From Ruminococcus flavefaciens (GTDB lineage Bacteria > Bacillota > Clostridia > Oscillospirales > Ruminococcaceae): 26,156 nucleotides of DNA. Each line of letters starts with the position of its first letter. Position 1 is the first letter of the stretch. Location: positions 1,770 to 27,925 of the forward strand of contig DBXO01000042.1 of the NCBI GenBank assembly GCA_002309635.1. Direction: 5' to 3'. A model generated the notes under the pieces. The model searched no databases. It was not told the origin of the DNA and was given only the letters and a program-made list of their open reading frames with translations. Below are positions 6,266 to 13,629 of this stretch, in pieces. The position numbers and the translations under genes are program-made.

Positions 6266-8836
6266 CTATTTCATAGAGTCTATATACTCTTTAATTGCGG
6301 TCTCTGCCGCAAGCCACCTTTTCCTGAACTCGGAAGCCGAAACTCTCATGGCTCCGTTTCCGAGAATTATCATCTGCTCAATGCCGTCGGAGGTCGCAAC
6401 ACGGACTCTGTGGTCCACAGAAAGCGTATGGGTCACCTTTTCGATGTACGAATCGGCAGTTTCCGATTCTTTCGTGTATACAATGTTTATGTTGCAGTAC
6501 TTTTCAACGTCGCGGTGCTTTCCCTTTACTCTGTAAGCGTCAAAAACAAGAATGAGCTCACAGCCCGCATAGCCCTGATAGTTGCACATTCTGTTGACAA
6601 GCTCGGCTCTTGCGGCGTCAAGGTTCTCCTCTGCTATCTTTTTGAGGTCCTCCCACGAAAAAATTATATTGTAGCCGTCAACGAGAAGATAATCGGGTCC
6701 CTTGTACTTCGGAAGCCTGATATTCTTATCCTCTATATTTACAGCCCTGGTCTTTTTGAAGGCGCGGTTCGGTTCCCGGTTTATTTTGCCGTAGGTCATC
6801 TCGAATATCGCCATAAGCTCTTCATCGCTCACAGCCTTTTCGATAAGTCTTGATACCTTGATCTGCTTCTGCTCCGAGGTTTCATCAGCTTCACTTTCAA
6901 TACCTGCGAATGGGAGATGCATATGCTCATAAACCTCGTTCCATTTTACATTGTAGCCGGCACCGTGGGAGCAGAATACGGAATCGGCGCTGTTTTCCGT
7001 ATCGCCGTCGCAGTCGTAGCCGATTTCGGCAATGACCTTTTCGGCATTGTGGCATTTCCTGTAACCGCATAGTGAAAGTGACAGGCGTCCATTCCCGCGG
7101 GTATATGCAATAACGTCCTTCTGATATTCATTCAGCTCCGAAACGGGAGCAGTTCCCTTTATAACCGACATATCCCCTGCTGTCTCGGGACTGCTGAATT
7201 CCGCAGACATATGCTGCAGGTCGGTGATAGCCCGTCCTACGTTTTCGGTGGGAACTTCAAGCTCATATTCATAATAGGGTTCAAGGAGCACAGACTCCGT
7301 ACTGCGAAGCCCCTGCCTTACAGCACGGTAGGTAGCCTGTCTGAAATCGCCGCCCTCGGTATGCTTAAGATGTGCCCTGCCCGCTACGAGAGTAAGCTTC
7401 ATGTCGGTTATGGGTGAACCCGTAAGAACTCCCAAATGCGTTTTTTCTCCGAGATGAGTAAGTATGAGCCTCTGCCAGTTGCGGTCAAGCACGTCCTCCG
7501 AGCATGAAGTATCAAAAACAAGTCCGCTGCCTGCGGGAAGCGGCTCAAGAAGTATATGAGCCTCAGCATAATGTCTGAGAGGCTCGTAGTGTCCAACACC
7601 TTCGACAGGAGCGCTGATAGTCTCCTTGTATGCAACCGCTCCGTCGCAGAAGCTCACCTCATATCCGAATTTTTCAGCTATGGATCTGGTGAGTACCTCT
7701 ATCTGGACAGCTCCCATGAGCTGCATATGTATCTGGCGGTTCTGTTCGTTCCATACAACATGGAGCTGCGGATCCTCGTCCTCAAGACGCCGCATATCAC
7801 TGAGAACGTCATAAACGTTCTTTACGGCAGGAAGTATAAGGCGATAGGTCATAACAGGCTCGATATAGGCTCTTTCAGAGTTCCTGATAAATCCTATCCC
7901 CTGCCCTGCAAATGTATCTGACAGTCCCGTGACCGCACAGACTTCACCTGCGCCGGCCGAATCGGCAGTACGGAACTTTTCTCCGGTATAAAAACGTATT
8001 GAGGTTATCTTGTCGCTTTTCTCATTGCCGTCGGCGTTGGTATAGGCTATTTCATCACGCATGCCGAGCTGTCCGCCCATTACCTTTATATGGCTGAGTC
8101 GGGTACCCTTCGGGTCGTATGAAATCTTGTAGACCTTTGCTCCGAATTCGCTGCTGCGCTGCGGTTCGGCAGTATACCTGCAAAGGCCGTCAATAAATTC
8201 AATGATCCCCTCAGTTTTCAGCGCAGAACCGAAATAGCACGGAAAGATCTCCCTGTTTCCGATAGCTTTTGCGATATCCTCGTCGCTAATTTCCTTGTCA
8301 GAGAGATATTTTTCCATAATGGCCTCGGAGCATGAGGCAACCGCCTCAGATATCTCCTCCCTGCTTCCCGAAAAGTCAACGCAGTTTGCGGAAAGCTTGC
8401 TGCCTAGTTTTTCAATGAGCGAGCTTTTGTCGGCTCCTATCAGATCCATTTTATTGACAAATATAAAAACAGGCACCTCATACTTCCGGAGCAGTTTCCA
8501 CAGTGTGTAAGTGTGGCTCTGAACACCGTCTGTTCCGCTTATAACAAGTACGGCATAGTCGAGAACGCACATGGTGCGCTCAGTCTCTGCGGTAAAATCG
8601 ATATGCCCCGGAGTATCAAGGAGAGTGAACCTGGTGTCACCGACCGTGAATTCAGCCTGAGATGAAAAGATAGTGATACCCCTTTCACGCTCTATGGAAT
8701 CGGTATCAAGTGTGGAATTGCCGTTATCCACTCTTCCGAGCCTGCGTATAACGCCTGTCTGATACAGCATTGCTTCAGCAAGCGTCGTTTTTCCCGAATC
8801 AACATGAGCTGTAATGCCTACGGTTATGTTTTTCAT
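6266..8836 (-). CDS. Tet(M)-like ribosomal GTPase fused to a YacP/Rae1 NYN nuclease
   Basis: An 856-residue two-part protein. Residues 1 to about 640 are an EF-G/Tet(M)-type translation GTPase: P-loop AHVDSGKTT (10-18), DTPGH (74-78), NKMD (128-131), GSAL (203-206), then EF-G domains II-V with domain IV around 480-550. Residues 715-856 form a NYN/PIN-like domain that resembles Bacillus Rae1 (YacP), an A-site-dependent mRNA endonuclease: LLVDGYNII (Asp720), VFDAY (Asp766), ESETADSYIEK (Asp795) and ATSDGIEQ (Asp817) keep the acidic residues. Tet(M) itself is about 640 residues and has no such domain. The start has a GGGGGG site 6 nt upstream. It has its own promoter and terminator. Binding of the ribosomal A site is inferred from both halves; tetracycline resistance is not assured. 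Confidence 0.9.
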   Translation of the reverse strand: MKNITVGITAHVDSGKTTLAEAMLYQTGVIRRLGRVDNGNSTLDTDSIERERGITIFSSQAEFTVGDTRFTLLDTPGHIDFTAETERTMCVLDYAVLVISGTDGVQSHTYTLWKLLRKYEVPVFIFVNKMDLIGADKSSLIEKLGSKLSANCVDFSGSREEISEAVASCSEAIMEKYLSDKEISDEDIAKAIGNREIFPCYFGSALKTEGIIEFIDGLCRYTAEPQRSSEFGAKVYKISYDPKGTRLSHIKVMGGQLGMRDEIAYTNADGNEKSDKITSIRFYTGEKFRTADSAGAGEVCAVTGLSDTFAGQGIGFIRNSERAYIEPVMTYRLILPAVKNVYDVLSDMRRLEDEDPQLHVVWNEQNRQIHMQLMGAVQIEVLTRSIAEKFGYEVSFCDGAVAYKETISAPVEGVGHYEPLRHYAEAHILLEPLPAGSGLVFDTSCSEDVLDRNWQRLILTHLGEKTHLGVLTGSPITDMKLTLVAGRAHLKHTEGGDFRQATYRAVRQGLRSTESVLLEPYYEYELEVPTENVGRAITDLQHMSAEFSSPETAGDMSVIKGTAPVSELNEYQKDVIAYTRGNGRLSLSLCGYRKCHNAEKVIAEIGYDCDGDTENSADSVFCSHGAGYNVKWNEVYEHMHLPFAGIESEADETSEQKQIKVSRLIEKAVSDEELMAIFEMTYGKINREPNRAFKKTRAVNIEDKNIRLPKYKGPDYLLVDGYNIIFSWEDLKKIAEENLDAARAELVNRMCNYQGYAGCELILVFDAYRVKGKHRDVEKYCNINIVYTKESETADSYIEKVTHTLSVDHRVRVATSDGIEQMIILGNGAMRVSASEFRKRWLAAETAIKEYIDSMK

Positions 8837-8866
8837 CTTATTCCCCCCGCTCTGTAAATCAACTAT

Positions 8867-8895
8867 ATTTTAACATAAAAAAAGTCTTTTGTCCA
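8867..8895 (-). promoter_or_regulatory. Promoter of the GTPase–nuclease gene
   Basis: Minus-strand -35 TGGACA (8890-8895), a 17-bp spacer and extended -10 TGTTAAAAT (hexamer 8867-8872). The leader is only about 25 nt, so there is no room for the attenuating leader peptide found before tet(M). The 71-bp gap behind the PBP gene shows no hairpin terminator. Confidence 0.75.
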
Positions 8896-8907
8896 TAAAA
8901 AAATTGC

Positions 8908-10539
8908 TCACCGCACAAGCTGACGGAAATCCTCTCTTATCCCCCTCTGTTTCATTGTTATCTTTTCAGCAATACGTCTGAATACGGGAGCTGCTGCGTC
9001 GTTGCCGTAGCCCCCGTTTTCAATAAGGACAGTTACCGCATACTGCGGATCCTCCGCAGGGAAAAAACCGGTTATCCAAGCATGACACAGTTCCTCCCCG
9101 TTTTCATCAAAGCGACCTGTCTGCGCAGTCGAAGTCTTGGCTCCCACATTCACAAGCCTGCTCTTAGCATTAGAGCGTTCATTCCTTTGCACTGCAAGTA
9201 TCATCATTTTCTTTATCTTCTCCGCAGTATCGATACTCAGTACTTCTGAATACAGAGGTCTCTTTTCGGATATGATGCTCTCTCCGTCATGGGTCAGTCC
9301 TTTTATGAGCCTCAGTACCGGCATATTTCCTCTGTTGGCGATGGTACAGGTCAGCTGAGTTATTTGCAGCGGAGTTGCGGTAAGCTTTCCCTGTCCGAAT
9401 GAAAAATTAGCAAGCTCTGCAGGCACCGAAAGATCTTTTTCTGTCGGCAGTACGCCTCCTGAACCGATTATCCCCGCACACAGATGAGCCTCTCTGCCGA
9501 ATCCGAGATAAGTTGCAAGGCGTCTGTACTCCCTTATATCAAGACAACGCGCAAGCTCGATAAAATAGGTGTTGCATGAGTTAGCCATTGCCTGCGGCAT
9601 ATCCTGCCAGCCGTGACCGTCAAGCTTGTGGCAGTTGAAATTTCTGCCCTCAACGTCCGTCTTGCCGACACAGTCATACATATGTCCGCCGAAGCACTGC
9701 TCCAGTGCGGCAGCTGCAGTGACAAGCTTGAAGACCGAACCCACGCTGTACGAATAAAGAGACCTGTTTATGAGCGGACACCTCTTATCACCAAGCGCTT
9801 CACCTATCCTTTCTGTGGAATAGTCGGGGAAGCTGGCAAGCGCCAGTATATCGCCGGTTCTGACGTCCGCACAAACTATTGCTCCCGTCACGATGCTTCT
9901 GCCGCTTTCCTCGCAGATCTCCTGTATTTCCTTGTCTATGGTAAGAACTACTCCCCTTTTGTAGGCTTCAGTGCGCAGGACCTCCTTGCCCTCGCCTTTA
10001 AGTATCCGACCGAAGCCGTCTGTGATGTAAGATACGCTGTTCACGGGGGCGGTGTCCCTCAGGACTGAATCATAGGCGTATTCTATACCATCGGCACCCT
10101 TTTCTTCCGAAAGATATCCTATCACATGCTGTGCTGACTGTTTCCCGGAATAGCGCACAGGCACCTCAAAAACCGTAAGTCCGTCCGATTCAAGTGCCTT
10201 ATCGCTGCATTCAAACACAAATGGCAGCCCGTTGTCGAAATCACTGTAAAAGCTCTCCTTATCAACAGCATACTGCGCCGCCTGCTCTCTGTCGAGAAGA
10301 GAGGGTACAGCTGCCGCTTTCAGTACAGTTTCTGCATTTACCATGGGCTCCATATAGCGGTCATAGACAGTTCCCTGCGAGCTGCCGACTTCAAGTGTGA
10401 AGGTACGCTCTGTCATTGCCGCTGCCACATCCTTTTGCTGCCATACAATGCTGTAATACCTGAAAGAAAGCATGATGAACGCCGTAAAAAACAGCGCTGT
10501 AAGTATTATCACACCATGTTCTCCGCGCTTTCTTATCAT
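8908..10539 (-). CDS. Class B penicillin-binding protein (transpeptidase)
   Basis: Membrane-anchored D,D-transpeptidase that cross-links peptidoglycan in elongation, division or spore formation. The 543 residues start with a short cytoplasmic tail and one transmembrane helix (about 9-28). A dimerisation/pedestal region runs to about 200 and the transpeptidase domain follows. Active-site motifs are SVFK (268-271, Ser268), SCN (321-323) and, as third motif, KTS (468-470) in place of the usual KTG. FGQGKLTATPLQI, typical of FtsI/PBP2/SpoVD proteins, is present, and there is no PASTA domain. An AGGTGAT site precedes the ATG by about 5 nt. It lies between the dtd terminator and the GTPase–nuclease gene; no clear promoter was found for it. 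Which morphogenetic machine it serves is unclear. Confidence 0.9.
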   Translation of the reverse strand: MIRKRGEHGVIILTALFFTAFIMLSFRYYSIVWQQKDVAAAMTERTFTLEVGSSQGTVYDRYMEPMVNAETVLKAAAVPSLLDREQAAQYAVDKESFYSDFDNGLPFVFECSDKALESDGLTVFEVPVRYSGKQSAQHVIGYLSEEKGADGIEYAYDSVLRDTAPVNSVSYITDGFGRILKGEGKEVLRTEAYKRGVVLTIDKEIQEICEESGRSIVTGAIVCADVRTGDILALASFPDYSTERIGEALGDKRCPLINRSLYSYSVGSVFKLVTAAAALEQCFGGHMYDCVGKTDVEGRNFNCHKLDGHGWQDMPQAMANSCNTYFIELARCLDIREYRRLATYLGFGREAHLCAGIIGSGGVLPTEKDLSVPAELANFSFGQGKLTATPLQITQLTCTIANRGNMPVLRLIKGLTHDGESIISEKRPLYSEVLSIDTAEKIKKMMILAVQRNERSNAKSRLVNVGAKTSTAQTGRFDENGEELCHAWITGFFPAEDPQYAVTVLIENGGYGNDAAAPVFRRIAEKITMKQRGIREDFRQLVR

Positions 10540-10609
10540 ATAATCACCTCATGTGAAGCTTTGACCGAATTTCTGAGTTTATACGCTTATGACAGCCGAA
10601 AACAGAAAA

Positions 10610-10638
10610 CAGGTCCGGGAAATCTTTCCTCGGACCTG
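10610..10638 (-). terminator. Terminator after dtd, end of the long operon
   Basis: Stem CAGGTCCG (10610-10617) pairs perfectly with CGGACCTG (10631-10638), extended by GGAAA/TTTCC inside. On the minus strand it is followed by TTTTCTGTTTT. It starts 5 nt after the dtd stop codon. Confidence 0.88.
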
Positions 10639-10643
10639 CTGTT

Positions 10644-11078
10644 TTATTCAAGTATTACCGTAAAGGGACCGTCGTTGAGAAGCTCAACCTTCATATCGGC
10701 GCCAAAGGAGCCTGTTTCAACGTGCTTTCCCTTGCTGCGGAGATATTCCACAAAATACTCATACAGTGCATTTGCCTTTTCCGGCTTTGCAGCCTGTATG
10801 AAGTTCGGGCGGTTACCCTTCCGGCAGTCCGCATAAAGTGTGAACTGAGGCACAACAAGAAGCGAACCGCCTACTGCTTCGAGGTCAAGGTTTATCTTGT
10901 CGTTCTCGTCGGAGAAGATACGGAGTCCCGATATCTTATCCGCAAGTCTGCGGCAGTCCTCCTCGGTGTCCTCATGTCCCACTCCGAAAAGCACAAGAAA
11001 ACCCGTGCCTATTTTTCCAATCGTCTCTCCGTCAACTTTAACACCGGCAGACGTTACCCGCTGCAAAACTATCCTCAT
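10644..11078 (-). CDS. dtd: D-aminoacyl-tRNA deacylase
   Basis: Removes wrongly attached D-amino acids (and glycine on tRNA-Ala) from tRNA, a homodimeric cytoplasmic proofreading enzyme. The 144 residues match the DTD family from end to end: MRIVLQRVTSAGVKVDG at the start, LYADCRKGNRPNF in the middle and NDGPFTVIL with the Gly-cis-Pro motif at the C-terminus. The first active-site motif reads PQFTL rather than the usual SQFTL. The ATG lies 6 nt downstream of the GH42 stop codon, so it is the last gene of the long operon and is followed by a strong terminator. Confidence 0.96.
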   Translation of the reverse strand: MRIVLQRVTSAGVKVDGETIGKIGTGFLVLFGVGHEDTEEDCRRLADKISGLRIFSDENDKINLDLEAVGGSLLVVPQFTLYADCRKGNRPNFIQAAKPEKANALYEYFVEYLRSKGKHVETGSFGADMKVELLNDGPFTVILE

Positions 11079-11084
11079 TTATAC

Positions 11085-13055
11085 CTACTTTCTGACTATT
11101 TCCATGTCATACGGCTTAAGCTTCAGTTGTTCCCTGTCGTTCCCGTTTATTATGCTGTACATCGCTTTCGGAAGCTCGATATCCGCTTCATTTTCTGAGT
11201 TGTTGAAAAAGAAGATGTAATCGTCAAGACCGTTTGTACGAGTTGTGACCTCAACATCTTTCGGAAGATCCTTAAGGCGCGGGATACCTGTCTGCTTCAT
11301 TATATTTCCCGCAAAGCTCTCATAAAAATCCTGATCGCATACGGTTCCCACATAATATGCAACTCCGCTGCAGTAACGGTTCATGGTTACGGCAGGACTT
11401 CCGCTGTAGAAGCAGTCCTTATACTCGGCGTAAGCGCGTGCAGTGGTCAGCTCAAGGATATCGCACCACTGACTGCACTTGAATTTATTGCCTGCAAAAT
11501 CGGTTATGGTCTGCTCATGTCTGCCTATCGGATCATATTCCTTTACCTCGGCGCCCACCACTTCTCTGTAAACAGTTGGAAGCGGTTCCATGATACAGTT
11601 GTTGAACTGATCCTTTACGCCGCTGCGTGCTGTCAGTACGACAGTACCGCCTTTTATTACGTATCTGTATATATTCTCAGCTGCATTTTTTTCGTAAACG
11701 TACATAGCAGGAGCTATCACAGCCTTATACCTTGTAAGATCGGCAGTAGGACGGATAACGTCCACATTTACACCGAATCTTGTAAATGCACTGTGGAACT
11801 TTCTAAGCTGTTCCGGATAGTCAAATCCCTCTGTCTGCGGCTGGATGCCGAAAGCCCAGTGAGATTCGGGGGAATAGAGTATGGCGATATCGGATATAAG
11901 CTCCGTGGTCTCAATAACGCTGAGCTTCTGTGCCAATGTGCACAGTTCCGCAAATTCCATGAACCTGCGTGACGGTACATTGCTGTGATCTATAAGACCG
12001 TGCCAGAACATCTCAGCGCCCTTTGTGGCAGTGCGCCAGCGGAAGAACATGACCGTATCCGCTCCGTGAGCCATAGCCTGCAATGCATAGCCCTTTATCT
12101 GCCCAGGTCTCGGCGTTGGAGACATAGGCGCCCAGCTGCCGGTTGCCCCGCTGAGCTGCTCCATTATCCAGAAGTTCTTTTGCTTGAAGCCTCGTATCAT
12201 ATCGAGCTCAAAGGCGTGGGAGGACGCCTTTTTCTCCTCATCTCCAATGGTTATCGGAGGATAATTGTCATAGGAAGCAAAGTCCAGCACATCGAACAGC
12301 TTGTAGAAATCAGGCTGAGAAGCGCTGAAGCATACATTCGTGGATACCTTTGCTCTTGGATTCTCGCGCTTTATTATCTGAGCCATGTCACTTACGAACT
12401 TTACTGCGGAATCTGAGGCAAATCTGCTGTATTCGAGACAGAGCGCAGGGTTCTGCCATGCTTTCGGGTAGGCAGTCGGCGGTTTTATCTGCGATATATC
12501 ACTGTATATCCCGCTCCAAACACTGGTGCCGAAAGCGCCGTTTATGTTTTCAAGGCTGTCATACTTGTCAAGGAGCCAGTCCCTGAACTGACCCCTGCAC
12601 GCCTCACAGCTGCACTGATATGCTTCTATCTCGTTGTCTATCTGCCATGCAGTTATTGCCGGATTGTTGGCATACCGCCTTGCAAGAAGCTCCGTGATGC
12701 GCTTTGCGTAGTAAAGGAACATGGGCGCATTGATACACCTGTGTCCTCTTATGCCGTTCTGTATGCGGTTACCGTCAGGTCCGACCTGTATGATGTCGGG
12801 ATAGGTTTCGTAAAGCCAAAGCGGCGGGCAGTTTGTGGGAGTACACATCACTACTCCAATGGCACGGCTCGCAAAGGCGCTTATAGCCTCGTCAAGCCAT
12901 CTGAAATCGTACTGTCCGTCACGGGGTTCGATACGTGACCACACGAATTCGCCCAATCTTACGAGCTTGACCCCCGTTTTAGCCATAAGATCCGCGTCCG
13001 CCTGCCACATAGACCTGTCCCATTGTTCGGGATAATAGTCAACGCCAATTCGCAT
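11085..13055 (-). CDS. GH42 beta-galactosidase
   Basis: Retaining glycoside hydrolase family 42 enzyme that cleaves terminal beta-galactosides. The 656-residue protein begins with the family hallmark GVDYYPEQW. The acid/base is Glu142 in WQIDNEI and the nucleophile is Glu299 in FWIMEQ. Cys107, Cys148, Cys150 and Cys153 match the four-cysteine zinc site of Thermus A4 beta-galactosidase. The trimerisation/Rossmann-like middle domain follows from about 390 and a beta domain ends the protein. No signal peptide is seen, so it works in the cytoplasm on imported oligosaccharides. It sits 24 nt behind the histidine phosphatase gene with a GGAGGGG site, without sugar transporter or regulator nearby, which is unusual for this family. 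Confidence 0.94.
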   Translation of the reverse strand: MRIGVDYYPEQWDRSMWQADADLMAKTGVKLVRLGEFVWSRIEPRDGQYDFRWLDEAISAFASRAIGVVMCTPTNCPPLWLYETYPDIIQVGPDGNRIQNGIRGHRCINAPMFLYYAKRITELLARRYANNPAITAWQIDNEIEAYQCSCEACRGQFRDWLLDKYDSLENINGAFGTSVWSGIYSDISQIKPPTAYPKAWQNPALCLEYSRFASDSAVKFVSDMAQIIKRENPRAKVSTNVCFSASQPDFYKLFDVLDFASYDNYPPITIGDEEKKASSHAFELDMIRGFKQKNFWIMEQLSGATGSWAPMSPTPRPGQIKGYALQAMAHGADTVMFFRWRTATKGAEMFWHGLIDHSNVPSRRFMEFAELCTLAQKLSVIETTELISDIAILYSPESHWAFGIQPQTEGFDYPEQLRKFHSAFTRFGVNVDVIRPTADLTRYKAVIAPAMYVYEKNAAENIYRYVIKGGTVVLTARSGVKDQFNNCIMEPLPTVYREVVGAEVKEYDPIGRHEQTITDFAGNKFKCSQWCDILELTTARAYAEYKDCFYSGSPAVTMNRYCSGVAYYVGTVCDQDFYESFAGNIMKQTGIPRLKDLPKDVEVTTRTNGLDDYIFFFNNSENEADIELPKAMYSIINGNDREQLKLKPYDMEIVRK

Positions 13056-13079
13056 AATATCCCCTCCTGTCCATTGGTG

Positions 13080-13616
13080 TTAAATATTGTATTCTATCAG
13101 TCCGCAATTGTCCATGAACCAGTTTGAAAACTGATCCGTAGTCATATCGTTGAAATATGTTTCAATAACACGGCAAACTCCGCCGTGGCTAACTATAAGT
13201 ACTGTTTTGTCACGGTATTTTCCGATAATATCATCAAGAGCGGAATATACCCTGTGTGAAAGCTGCAAAAGCGACTCTCCTCTTTTACCCATTCTTACGC
13301 CGAATTCGGTCTTGTTCTCTGCAAAGCCCTCAGTAAAGCGTGATTTGCCCTCATATACGCCGTAATCCCACTCACGCAGCCTGTCGTCAATGATCATTTC
13401 AATGCCGCATTTGTCGGCTATCTTAACGGCAGTCCGCACAGCCCGCTTCATGGGCGATACTATCATAATGTCGATACACCCAAGCTCATATATCCTTTCC
13501 GCAAGACTTTCAGCCTGCTCCTCTCCTGTACTGTCGAGATCTATATCGGTAGTACCGAGTATTATCTCCTGCCTGTTGTATGCTGTCTGACCGTGTCTGG
13601 TCGAGTATATCTTCAA
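13080..13616 (-). CDS. Histidine phosphatase (phosphoglycerate-mutase-like) protein
   Basis: A 178-residue cytoplasmic phosphatase of the histidine phosphatase superfamily. Visible residues: RHGQT with the phospho-accepting His8, SPMKRAVRTA with the phosphate-binding Arg, REWDYGVYEG with Glu82 and VSHGG with His144. The start codon appears to be TTG (13614-13616), chosen because GGAGG (13624-13628) lies 7 nt before it and MKIYSTRHG is the normal N-terminus. The Shine-Dalgarno sequence abuts the recN stop. Substrate is not determinable; members act on sugar phosphates, nucleotides or alpha-ribazole phosphate. No cobalamin genes are nearby to favour CobC. Confidence 0.87.
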   Translation of the reverse strand: MKIYSTRHGQTAYNRQEIILGTTDIDLDSTGEEQAESLAERIYELGCIDIMIVSPMKRAVRTAVKIADKCGIEMIIDDRLREWDYGVYEGKSRFTEGFAENKTEFGVRMGKRGESLLQLSHRVYSALDDIIGKYRDKTVLIVSHGGVCRVIETYFNDMTTDQFSNWFMDNCGLIEYNI

Positions 13617-13629
13617 ATCAATGCCTCCA

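Noticed and set aside
6263..6853. A 196-codon plus-strand frame opposite the nuclease domain
   Set aside because: Composition fits a reverse-strand shadow, and the opposite strand carries the clear NYN domain.
6266..10539. PBP plus Tet-like gene as an acquired resistance island
   Set aside because: No transposase, integrase, repeats or composition break were seen, each gene looks chromosomal, and the Tet-like protein lacks the typical tip loop.
10540..10609. TATAAA near 10580 as promoter for the PBP gene
   Set aside because: No -35 box is found at 16 to 18 bp, so a call is not supported.
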